A stretch of DNA of 64,000 bases from Geobacter sp. (GTDB taxonomy: Bacteria; Desulfobacterota; Desulfuromonadia; Geobacterales; Pseudopelobacteraceae). The notes beneath the pieces are model-generated. The model worked only from the letters and a program-made list of their open reading frames with translations. It was not told the origin of the DNA and did no database searches. Shown here piece after piece: positions 46,795 through 54,124 of the stretch; the stretch's first letter is position 1; each line of letters starts with the position of its first letter. The DNA lies in contig PJFB01000002.1 of NCBI GenBank assembly GCA_003574895.1, forward strand, positions 124,001-188,000, in the 5' to 3' direction. A program made the translations under genes and the position numbers.

Positions 46795-48159
46795 TTATGC
46801 CTCATTATCATTATTTGATATCTCAGAAAAAAGATTGAACGCGTTGTCATAATTGAATTCTACTGTCCCGGTAGGGCCATGTCTGTTTTTTCCTAGTATC
46901 AATTCCGCAATGTTCTGTCTTTCGGTATAGTTATTGTAAATCTGGTCGTAGTAAAGAAGAGACACTACATCAGCATCTTCAACAAGACTATGCCAGATAT
47001 CTAAGTCATTTAGGGTAGGTCTTTTGTCAGTCTTAAGCTCAACTCCTCTTGCCACTTGTGCCGAAGCTAATATCGGCACTTTTAATTCTCTGGCCAGCGC
47101 CTTTATTGATCTAGTAAAAACTGAAATTTTATTTAGATCGGTCTCTGTTTGGACGTTTGAGAGATGGTGGAGGCTATCAATGACAATCAATCCTAAACCA
47201 GTATCTTGTTGCAATTTAATAACGTTGGTACGCAACTCCTCAATAGAAATGGTAGGGCTGTCATCGATATATATACGTGAAGCATGAAGTGCACCAGCTG
47301 CACAGGTAAGTCTAGGCCAGTCGGAATCCTCAAACCGTCCTTTATTGAAATAATGCGAATTTATATTTGCTTTCAAACAAATGAGTTTTTTGGTTATCTG
47401 TTCGATAGGTAGTTTCATACTAAAAAAGGCTACTGGGACATTAAGATCTATTCCAATATGTGCAGCGACGTTTACTAAAAAGTCAGTTTTACCCATCATT
47501 GGCCTTGCGGCAATTACAACAAAATCGGAAGGGTGGATGCCATCTGTACACTTATCAAATAGCTTAAAACCTGTGCCTAACCCCCCACATTCTGACTTAT
47601 CCTTATAAAGTTTTACGAGCTGTTTAAAGTCCTCTTTTAGGCGTCCGCTAACGCTCAAAAGGCCATGTTTCTGAATTGATCTGTATTTTGTTTTGTTTAT
47701 TTCTGACACTGCCGTCCTAATGCCTTTTGCGACATCAATCCATGCCTCATCACGATCAGACCAAGTTGACACTGGTGTTGCATCTTTAGGTAAAGCTTGA
47801 ATTCTTGATATTGGTTCATCTTGCCAATCGACAGGGCGGATCAATACAGGCACTACCTTTGATACATTATTCTCGTGCCTATCTAATGCCTTTTTTAGTT
47901 CTATGCCGTAACAATACTCAGAGGCTATAAAATCAGGACTTATCAACAATAAAATCAAATCTGCTTTTTCAATATAAGCATTTATTTCTTCTTCCCATTT
48001 TTTCCCAGGTATAATTTTCCGATCATTCCATTCACTTATCAAGCCTTGTCTACACAGAATTGATAAATGAGTACCCAGCTCTTCCCTGAATGATTCATCT
48101 TTATGGGAGTAACTAATGAAAACAGATATTGGTTGGTTTTTTTCGATTTGATCACTCAT
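46795..48159 (-). CDS. TIR domain fused to DnaB-type helicase ATPase domain
   Basis: A 454-residue fusion. Residues ~10-155 are a TIR domain: ISVFISYSHKDESF, IIPGKKWEEEI, ILLLISPDFIASEYCYGIEL with the putative NADase catalytic Glu87, and VVPVLIRPVDW. A linker leads to a DnaB C-terminal RecA-like domain (~195-450): LGTGFKLFDKCTDGI, Walker A ARPMMGKT (218-225), Walker B LGLIVIDSL (Asp328), Gln368 in ASAQVARGVELKTDKRP, and the arginine-finger region GKNRHGPTG. The conserved FSLEM glutamate of DnaB is Lys249 here (FSMKL). The DnaB N-terminal domain is absent, replaced by TIR. ATG at 48159 is preferred over an open frame to 48240. TATAGA at 48177-48172 may be its -10. Likely an abortive-infection defence protein (inference). 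Confidence 0.88.
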   Translation of the reverse strand: MSDQIEKNQPISVFISYSHKDESFREELGTHLSILCRQGLISEWNDRKIIPGKKWEEEINAYIEKADLILLLISPDFIASEYCYGIELKKALDRHENNVSKVVPVLIRPVDWQDEPISRIQALPKDATPVSTWSDRDEAWIDVAKGIRTAVSEINKTKYRSIQKHGLLSVSGRLKEDFKQLVKLYKDKSECGGLGTGFKLFDKCTDGIHPSDFVVIAARPMMGKTDFLVNVAAHIGIDLNVPVAFFSMKLPIEQITKKLICLKANINSHYFNKGRFEDSDWPRLTCAAGALHASRIYIDDSPTISIEELRTNVIKLQQDTGLGLIVIDSLHHLSNVQTETDLNKISVFTRSIKALARELKVPILASAQVARGVELKTDKRPTLNDLDIWHSLVEDADVVSLLYYDQIYNNYTERQNIAELILGKNRHGPTGTVEFNYDNAFNLFSEISNNDNEA

Positions 48160-48199
48160 TTTGTCATCTCGTCTATAGTAATTTGACCAACTCCCGTAA

Positions 48200-48236
48200 T
48201 TCACCGGTTCACGTGCAATCATGCATGAACCGGTGA
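48200..48236. other. 12-bp inverted repeat between vapC and TIR-DnaB gene
   Basis: TTCACCGGTTCA (48200-48211) is repeated inverted at 48225-48236 around 13 bases. There is no U-tract on either strand. It sits between the vapC stop and the TIR-DnaB start, so it may be an operator for the TIR gene, an mRNA stem-loop closing vapBC, or an insertion-scar sequence. Confidence 0.6.
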
Positions 48237-48252
48237 ACAACCCAAATGGTTT

Positions 48253-48645
48253 TTACACTTTCACCAGTACTAACCCGGAGATTGCCGTAAAATGATGGTC
48301 CACGGTCAGCACGGAACAGGCATGACCCATCGCCAGGGTCGCTATGATGATATCCGACAACGGCAACGTCTGGCCGTTTTTGCGCAGCGTGGCCGAAAGC
48401 CGCCCTGCGGCGCCCCACAACTCCCGTGTCATCTCCAGATGCGGCAGGGCCTGCAAGGCATTCAGCATCAGCAATTCTTCCCCGGGCTTTTTGACCCCTT
48501 GCAGCAACTCGCAGAGTACCACTCCGCAGGTCACCACCTCTCGCTGCACGAGCGATTGTTCAAGAGAAGCGGCAAGCGGTGTCTGATTGCCCTTGAAAAA
48601 GTCTATCCAGGCGCACGTATCAGGAAGGATTCTATTTGGTACCAT
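48253..48645 (-). CDS. vapC: VapC-type PIN-domain toxin
   Basis: A 130-residue PIN-domain ribonuclease. The acidic quartet is present: Asp in ILPDTCAWIDFF, Glu in VVLCELLQGV, Asp in LPLSDIIIATLA and Asp in LTVDHHF. VapC enzymes cut tRNA or rRNA. The start at 48645 overlaps vapB by 14 bases, so the antitoxin is made first and the toxin is coupled to it. The open frame continuing to 48762 runs inside vapB and is not used. Confidence 0.92.
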   Translation of the reverse strand: MVPNRILPDTCAWIDFFKGNQTPLAASLEQSLVQREVVTCGVVLCELLQGVKKPGEELLMLNALQALPHLEMTRELWGAAGRLSATLRKNGQTLPLSDIIIATLAMGHACSVLTVDHHFTAISGLVLVKV

Positions 48646-48865
48646 AGCGCTCCCGCTCCTCGGCAGCCTTGATCTCCGCATCTTCTTCCCGCTCCCAATC
48701 ATATTCGATGGATATCTTGCCGCGCAGCGCCAGCAAATCTTCCATCTTTTTGCGCCGCACATAATCTTCCATCACGCTGACTATGGCTTGTGTCTTGGTT
48801 TTTTCTCCGGAAAGCCGTTGCACTTCATTAATAAGTTCATCAGGTATGTTCAAAGTTGCACGCAT
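48632..48865 (-). CDS. vapB: VapB-type antitoxin
   Basis: A 77-residue antitoxin. The N-terminal ribbon-helix-helix segment MRATLNIPDELINEVQRLSG with KTKTQAIVSVMEDYVRRKK is typical of VapB families; the acidic C-terminus binds the toxin. GGAGGTG six bases before ATG at 48865 sets the start, five codons inside a longer frame. The pair has GC content like the core genome, unlike the TIR-DnaB unit next to it. Confidence 0.9.
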   Translation of the reverse strand: MRATLNIPDELINEVQRLSGEKTKTQAIVSVMEDYVRRKKMEDLLALRGKISIEYDWEREEDAEIKAAEERERYGTK

Positions 48866-48891
48866 AAAATACACCTCCATGACGTGACTTT

Positions 48892-48920
48892 ATTGTATGC
48901 TTGACACACCATACAGTCAA
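48892..48920 (-). promoter_or_regulatory. vapBC promoter with overlapping inverted repeat
   Basis: On the minus strand TTGACT (48920-48915), a 17-base spacer and TACAAT (48897-48892) form a good sigma70 promoter. TGTATG (48894-48899) and CATACA (48910-48915) form an inverted repeat over the spacer, a likely VapB or VapBC operator for autorepression. Confidence 0.7.
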
Positions 48921-48927
48921 CGCACCT

Positions 48928-49677
48928 TTACACCCTGTTGATCAGGCTGGCCGCGCAGGCCGCGCCGAAACCGTTGTCGATATTGACCACCGTCACCCCG
49001 GCGGCGCAGGAGTTGAGCATCCCCAGAAGCGCGGCAATGCCGCCAAAGGAGGCGCCGTAGCCGATCGAAGTAGGCACGGCGATCACCGGCTTGTCCACCA
49101 GGCCACCCACCACCGAGGGGAGCGCCCCCTCCATGCCGGCCACCACGATGAGCACCGCAGCGGAGCAGAGCAACTCGCGCCGCGCCAACAAGCGATGGAT
49201 GCCGGCCACGCCAACATCGTACAGATGCTCGGCCTCGTTGCCCAGAAATCGGGCCGTCAAAAGGGCCTCGGCCGCCACCGGGATATCGGAAGTACCGGCC
49301 GAGACTACCAGGATCTTGCCCCGGCCCTGCCGCTCCACCGCTCGCTGTTCCAGGATCAGGCAGCGGGCTTCACCATGGTAAACCGCGGTCGGAAAGGTGG
49401 CAACAATATCGCCGGCCTTTTCGGCGGACAGCCTGGTCACCAGCACATTGGCCCCCTTGGCAACCATGGCCGACATGATACGGCAAATCTGGTCATTGGT
49501 TTTACCTTCGCCGAAGATCACCTCCGGCATCCCCTGGCGCAGCTCCCGGTGATGGTCCACCTGGGCGCAGCCCAGATCCTGGGAGGGAAAGTGACGCAGT
49601 TGCTCCATGGCGTCTTCAACGGCAACGGAACCCTGTTGCACCGAATCCAGCAGTTCTTTCAAATTTTCCGGCGTCAT
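48928..49677 (-). CDS. larB: Nickel pincer cofactor biosynthesis protein LarB
   Basis: Carboxylates and hydrolyses nicotinic acid adenine dinucleotide in the first step of nickel pincer cofactor synthesis. 249 residues; LarB is related to PurE and has the AIR-carboxylase-like core: LVVSAGTSDIPVAAEAL, VIVVAGMEGALPSVVGGL and TSIGYGASFGG. GAGGACA precedes the ATG. Its partner larC is downstream on the same strand beyond the vapBC and TIR-DnaB block. Confidence 0.94.
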   Translation of the reverse strand: MTPENLKELLDSVQQGSVAVEDAMEQLRHFPSQDLGCAQVDHHRELRQGMPEVIFGEGKTNDQICRIMSAMVAKGANVLVTRLSAEKAGDIVATFPTAVYHGEARCLILEQRAVERQGRGKILVVSAGTSDIPVAAEALLTARFLGNEAEHLYDVGVAGIHRLLARRELLCSAAVLIVVAGMEGALPSVVGGLVDKPVIAVPTSIGYGASFGGIAALLGMLNSCAAGVTVVNIDNGFGAACAASLINRV

Positions 49678-49845
49678 AAAATGTCCTCAACTCAGTTTAT
49701 GCCTGATATATACACCAGCACCAGCGCGCTTTCTACTCGAAAGTTTCCGGGATCAGGGTTCAAACGCCTTGCTCCCCCCTGCTCATCCGTTTACTTTATG
49801 TTTGCATCCATGCTAGTTTTTCAACGAGAATTACAAAAATCGGTT

Positions 49846-49986
49846 TCACGCAACGAACGCGACGACGCAACGCGCAACCAAACGGCACCCAATGCCACCG
49901 CACCGGATTGGTTTGTATAAACAACCCAGTTTATGTTTTTAGAATTTCGTCGCGTTCGTCGCGTTCGTCGCGTCGTCGCGTGAGCA
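49846..49986. repeat. Tandem CGTCGCGTT repeats with inverted copy, in the larB-LysR gap
   Basis: The 371-base gap between larB and the LysR gene (49678-50048) holds no gene. From about 49945 a nine-base unit (TCGTCGCGT) repeats about four times, and an inverted, degenerate version (ACGCAACGAACGCGACGACG) lies at about 49849-49868. The two arms could pair in a long imperfect stem. It looks like a dispersed repeat element rather than coding DNA; an 814-codon open frame crossing it on the minus strand is an artefact of these repeats and the leuC antisense. Confidence 0.6.
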
Positions 49987-50048
49987 ACCGCCTTTAGAAA
50001 TTTATATTTAGTGCGTTTCAACTGCAGAGCCCATTTCGAGGTATTATC

Positions 50049-50939
50049 ATGATTATCGACCCCCTGTCGCTCAAGCTGTTCGTCTCCATTGTCGAGGAAG
50101 GCACCATCGCTGCGGCGGCGGAGCGGGAGCATATCGCCGCATCTGCCGTCAGCAAGCGGGTCAGCGAACTGGAGGAATACTTTCACACCCAGTTGCTCAG
50201 GCGCACCAACAAAGGGGTGGTACCGACCGAGGCGGGCATCACCCTGCTGCAACTGGCCCGGGGCGTGTTGCACGACCTGAACAACATCACGCTCCAAATC
50301 CGCGAATACGCCAGCGGTGTGCGCGGCCATGTCAGACTCTCCGCCAACATCTCCGCCATCAACCAGTTCCTGCCGGCCGAGATCCGGTCGTTCATGGACA
50401 GCCACCCACAGGTGCATGTCCATCTGGAGGCCGCCATCAGCGAGGCCATCGTGAATTCCGTGGCCGAGAACGCGGCTGACGTGGGCGTAATCACCATGGA
50501 CGCATACCGGCACGACCTGGAGTATTTCCCCTACCATTCCGACCAGCTCATCGTCATCACCCCCAAGGAGCACCCCCTGGCCGGCCGGCGCGCCATCTCC
50601 TTCAGCGAAACCCTGGATTTCGATTTTGTCGGGCTGCCCGTGGGAAGCGCCCTGCACAACCAGATCCTCAGGGCGGCCCATGAACTGGACCGGACCCCCA
50701 AACTGCGGATCCAGGTAAACAGCTTCGATGCCCTCTGCCTGATGGTGGAGGCGGGCCTGGGGATCGGCATCGTGCCCAAGGGTGCGGCCAAACCCTATTT
50801 CAAAGGGCTGCGCATCCGCTCCATAACCTTGGACGAACCGTGGGCCAACCGGGAGCTGAAGCTCTGCGTCCGCTCCCTGGAGGCCTTGCCTGCCGCCGCC
50901 AGGCTGCTGGTGGCACACCTCCAGGGGAAAACCGGGTAA
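50049..50939 (+). CDS. LysR-family transcriptional regulator
   Basis: A 296-residue LysR regulator. The winged helix-turn-helix is at residues ~5-62 (LKLFVSIVEEGTIAAAAE, then SAVSKRVSELEEYFHTQLL), followed by a two-lobed periplasmic-binding-like effector domain (GHVRLSANISAINQFLP, EHPLAGRRAISFSETLDFDFVG, GLGIGIVPKGAA, quoted in part). It is followed 114 bases later, same strand, by leuC. It could control leuCD, but LysR regulators usually face divergent targets, and no divergent gene is close, so the target is unknown. Confidence 0.9.
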   Translation: MIIDPLSLKLFVSIVEEGTIAAAAEREHIAASAVSKRVSELEEYFHTQLLRRTNKGVVPTEAGITLLQLARGVLHDLNNITLQIREYASGVRGHVRLSANISAINQFLPAEIRSFMDSHPQVHVHLEAAISEAIVNSVAENAADVGVITMDAYRHDLEYFPYHSDQLIVITPKEHPLAGRRAISFSETLDFDFVGLPVGSALHNQILRAAHELDRTPKLRIQVNSFDALCLMVEAGLGIGIVPKGAAKPYFKGLRIRSITLDEPWANRELKLCVRSLEALPAAARLLVAHLQGKTG

Positions 50940-51053
50940 ATCGGCTCCGCCATCGCCGTTGGCGATGGCAACGTCACCACAAACTGCTTTTATTGCTGAT
51001 ATGAATGTTGTATACATGGGGTCATTACAGCTATTCGAGCGAGGAATGAACCT

Positions 51054-52337
51054 ATGGGAAAAACTACCGCGGAAAAGATCTTTGAAGCACATCTGGTTGA
51101 CGAGCCGTTCCCCGGAACAAAAGTTCTGAAACTGGACGTGGTGCTCTGCCACGAAATCACCACCCCCATTGCCATCGACGACCTGATCAGGCGCAACAAG
51201 GACCGGGTCTTTGATCCCAACAGGATCAAGGCGGTCATCGACCACGTAACCCCCAGCAAGGACACCAAGACCGCCACCCAGGCCAAGATCCTGCGTGACT
51301 GGGCCCGCCGTCACGCCATCAAGGATTTCTTCGATATCGGCGCCAACGGCGTCTGCCACGCCCTGTTCCCGGAAAAAGGCTTCATCCGCCCCGGCAACAC
51401 GGTCATCATGGGCGACTCCCACACTTGCACCCACGGGGCCTTCGGCGCCTTTGCCGCCGGCATCGGCACCACAGACCTGGAGGTGGGCATCCTGAAAGGG
51501 GTCTGCGCCTTCCGCCAGCCCAAGACCATCAAGTTCAACGTCACCGGCACCCTCCCCAAGGGGGTCTACGCCAAGGACGTCATCCTGCACATCATAGGCA
51601 AGATCGGCGTCAACGGCGCCACCGACCGGGTGATGGAATTCCATGGTGACACCATCGCGGCCATGACCATGGAATCCCGCATGACCCTGTGCAACATGGC
51701 CATCGAGGCCGGCGGCACCTCGGGCATTTGCCAGCCGGACGCAACTACAGTGGATTTCCTCTGGCCCTTCATCCAGGGAGAGTTTGCCTCCAAAGAGGCC
51801 GCCCTGGCCGAATACTCCAAATGGTGCGCCGATGCCGACGCCGAGTATGACCAGGTGATCGAGATCGATGTCACCGCGCTCCAGCCGATCTCCACCTTCG
51901 GCTACAAGCCGGACCAGGTGAAATTCGTCACCGATATGCCAGAATCCCCGGTGGACCAGGTCTATCTCGGCTCCTGCACCAACGGCCGCCTGGAGGACCT
52001 GCGCATCGCGGCCCAGGTACTGAAAGGTAAAAAGATCGCCCCCAACGTGCGCGGCATCCTTTCGCCGGCCACCCCCAAGATCTACAAGGAAGCCATGCAG
52101 GAAGGGCTGATTGAAATCATCATGGAGGCCGGCTTCTGCATCACCAACCCCACCTGCGGCGCCTGCCTGGGAATGAGCAACGGCGTGCTGGCCGAGGGCG
52201 AGGTCTGCGCCTCCACCACCAACCGCAACTTCATGGGCAGAATGGGCAAGGGAGGCATGGTGCACCTGATGTCGCCGGCCACGGCTGCGGCATCGGCCAT
52301 CGAAGGCAAGATCGCCGACCCGAGGAAGTACCTTTAA
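51054..52337 (+). CDS. leuC: 3-isopropylmalate dehydratase large subunit
   Basis: Iron-sulphur aconitase-fold subunit that isomerises isopropylmalate in leucine biosynthesis. 427 residues, in the size class of the HacA/LeuC subfamily of archaea and anaerobes rather than the ~470-residue enteric LeuC. The three [4Fe-4S] cysteines are in LGSCTNGRLED and TNPTCGACLGM; GDSHTCTHGAFGAFAAGIG is also diagnostic. Homoaconitase or citramalate-pathway activity on methylmalate is possible for this subfamily. GAGGAA before the ATG; paired with leuD 167 bases downstream. Confidence 0.95.
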   Translation: MGKTTAEKIFEAHLVDEPFPGTKVLKLDVVLCHEITTPIAIDDLIRRNKDRVFDPNRIKAVIDHVTPSKDTKTATQAKILRDWARRHAIKDFFDIGANGVCHALFPEKGFIRPGNTVIMGDSHTCTHGAFGAFAAGIGTTDLEVGILKGVCAFRQPKTIKFNVTGTLPKGVYAKDVILHIIGKIGVNGATDRVMEFHGDTIAAMTMESRMTLCNMAIEAGGTSGICQPDATTVDFLWPFIQGEFASKEAALAEYSKWCADADAEYDQVIEIDVTALQPISTFGYKPDQVKFVTDMPESPVDQVYLGSCTNGRLEDLRIAAQVLKGKKIAPNVRGILSPATPKIYKEAMQEGLIEIIMEAGFCITNPTCGACLGMSNGVLAEGEVCASTTNRNFMGRMGKGGMVHLMSPATAAASAIEGKIADPRKYL

Positions 52338-52346
52338 TTCAAAGGC

Positions 52347-52457
52347 AATGGAACGCGGATCAAATCTGATTTGGCGGATTTATACCGATAAAACCGTTAA
52401 ACCAGTCTTGATAAAATCCGCGTAACTCCGTTCAATCCGCGTCATCCGCGTTCCATT
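52347..52457. repeat. Repeat element between leuC and leuD
   Basis: Bounded by a perfect 14-base inverted repeat (AATGGAACGCGGAT at 52347-52360; its complement at 52444-52457). The right half contains a degenerate nine-base tandem around ATCCGCGTN (about 52405-52452). It fills most of the spacer between two co-transcribed genes. Looks like a MITE- or REP-type element. Confidence 0.7.
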
Positions 52458-52504
52458 ATGATGGATTTTATCCAACTATCTTTTCTCTATTAAGGAGCAA
52501 TCAT

Positions 52505-53032
52505 ATGAAAACCTTCGGAGGCCCTGTCCTCTTTCTCGACCGTAGCGACATCAACACCGACGAGATCATCCCGGCCAAGTACCTGAACGAGATCACCAAG
52601 GAAGACCTCAAACCCTTCATCCTGGAAGACCTGAAACTGCCAGGCTTCGATCCGGTCGGACCCAAGACCAGAAACTCCCGCGTGATCGTTTCCAGGGCCA
52701 ATTTCGGCTGCGGGTCGTCCCGCGAGCATGCCCCATGGGTATTCGAGGTCAACGACATCACGGCCGTGATCGCCGAGTCCTTTGCCCGCATCTTCCGCCA
52801 GAACATGTTCAACTGCGGCATGGCCGCCATTGAACTGCCCAAGGCGGATCTGGACCAGATCTTCTCCCACGCCGCCGAAGACGACGCCAGCATGGGCATC
52901 GACATGGAGGCACAGACCCTTACCATGAACGGCGGCGGCAAACAGAAAACTTTCAGCTTCGAAATTTCGCCGTTCGACAAGGCTTTGGTAATGGCCGGCG
53001 GCTGGGTGGATTACGCCGACAAAAAGTACTGA
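52505..53032 (+). CDS. leuD: 3-isopropylmalate dehydratase small subunit
   Basis: Swivelling-domain partner of LeuC. 175 residues, short LeuD/HacB class, with DRSDINTDEIIPAKYL and NFGCGSSREHAPWVFE diagnostic. AAGGAG seven bases before ATG. Followed by a strong terminator. Confidence 0.96.
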   Translation: MKTFGGPVLFLDRSDINTDEIIPAKYLNEITKEDLKPFILEDLKLPGFDPVGPKTRNSRVIVSRANFGCGSSREHAPWVFEVNDITAVIAESFARIFRQNMFNCGMAAIELPKADLDQIFSHAAEDDASMGIDMEAQTLTMNGGGKQKTFSFEISPFDKALVMAGGWVDYADKKY

Positions 53033-53053
53033 TTTCCGGCTGATACATTAAAC

Positions 53054-53089
53054 GCAAAAAGGGCGGGAAAAAATCCCCGCCCTTTTTGC
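53054..53089. terminator. Bidirectional terminator between leuD and the DUF3187 gene
   Basis: Stem GCAAAAAGGGCGGG / CCCGCCCTTTTTGC with an eight-base loop. T-rich arms on both sides serve the convergent leuD and outer-membrane-protein genes. Confidence 0.9.
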
Positions 53090-53119
53090 ATTTGATGGTG
53101 GCCTTAGGCAAGGCCGAAA

Positions 53120-54124
53120 TCAGAAGCGTTTGCTCAACCCCAGGTGGAAGGCCACGTCCGGCGCGGTGGCAACTGCCACATCCTCCGTAACGCCTATGTC
53201 GAGCCGGTAATCTGCGGGAAGCAGCAAGGCTCCGCCCGACACCAGCATGACCGACGTGCGTGACAATTCGGCCAGGGAACTGTCCCGATAGAGCGGCGTG
53301 TTCCAGTTGACCTGGAACTTGAAGGAAATCCAGGGGGTCGGCCCCCACCCCAGGCCGGCCGTGCCGAAGCCGGCCAGGTTGTTCTGCTGGTCGCGCAAAA
53401 CATCGCCGTCCGACATAACCATCCCGCCCAGCGAACCGAACACCCCCAAGGCACCCCATTCGGTGAAGTTGTTCATGCTGCCGCAGAGCGACAGGTTGAA
53501 ATCCGTGCTGCCGCTCCCCTGCAACGAAGCGCTGTCACCGCTGGGCAGCTTGAGGCCTGTTCTCAGTACCAGGCTATCGTGGTATTCACCATCCCCGGCC
53601 TCGTACAGCTTCATCCCGGCATTCAGGCTGATGTCGCCGATACCGGAATCGGCCCTGTTCACCCGAAGCTTCTGCACCCCATCCTTGTAATAGGCGAAAT
53701 TCAGCTTGTCTTTCGAGGCATAGTTGCGTCCCCCCTGGGGAAGATTAAAAAATTTGTGCCAATCGACGATGAAGCTGTCCAGAAAACCGCCGCCGTACAA
53801 TACGTAAGGGAGCTCGATGCCGGCCTCGAAACGCGATCCGATGCCATAACGGGCGGCCAGGGTCCACCGGTATGATTCGCCGTCAAGGATGATCTGCTCC
53901 CGGCTCGTAGTGCTGACCGTGTAGTCGCTGGCAACATCCTGGGTTACATTGATGGTGAAATGGCCGGACGGTGTGATGGTGGCATCCGATTCGGCAGGCA
54001 ACCCGAAGATCTGCACCAGGGGACTCTGGTTGGCCGTGCGGAAGGGGGTGATCTCCATGTCGGCGGCAACAGCAGTTCCCGTCAGGCAGGCAAGGAGCAA
54101 CAGAGCAATAAGCAGCCTAATCAT
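53120..54124 (-). CDS. DUF3187 family outer-membrane protein
   Basis: A 334-residue exported protein. Signal peptide [20 protein letters not shown], then the DUF3187 signature [19 protein letters not shown]. The remainder is amphipathic beta-strand sequence ([34 protein letters not shown]) and ends with an aromatic residue (SKRF), the pattern of outer-membrane beta-barrels. ATG at 54124 overlaps the end of the chemoreceptor gene by eight bases, so translation is coupled; the role of this pairing is unknown. Confidence 0.83.
   Translation of the reverse strand: MIRLLIALLLLACLTGTAVAADMEITPFRTANQSPLVQIFGLPAESDATITPSGHFTINVTQDVASDYTVSTTSREQIILDGESYRWTLAARYGIGSRFEAGIELPYVLYGGGFLDSFIVDWHKFFNLPQGGRNYASKDKLNFAYYKDGVQKLRVNRADSGIGDISLNAGMKLYEAGDGEYHDSLVLRTGLKLPSGDSASLQGSGSTDFNLSLCGSMNNFTEWGALGVFGSLGGMVMSDGDVLRDQQNNLAGFGTAGLGWGPTPWISFKFQVNWNTPLYRDSSLAELSRTSVMLVSGGALLLPADYRLDIGVTEDVAVATAPDVAFHLGLSKRF

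Noticed and set aside
48901-49920. 339-codon open frame on the plus strand
   Set aside because: Antisense to larB; His/Gly/Arg-rich shadow.
49821-52265. 814-codon open frame on the minus strand
   Set aside because: It runs antisense to the LysR and leuC genes and starts inside leuC; its protein is Gly/Val/Asp/His-rich without any domain, typical of the antisense of a GC-rich gene.
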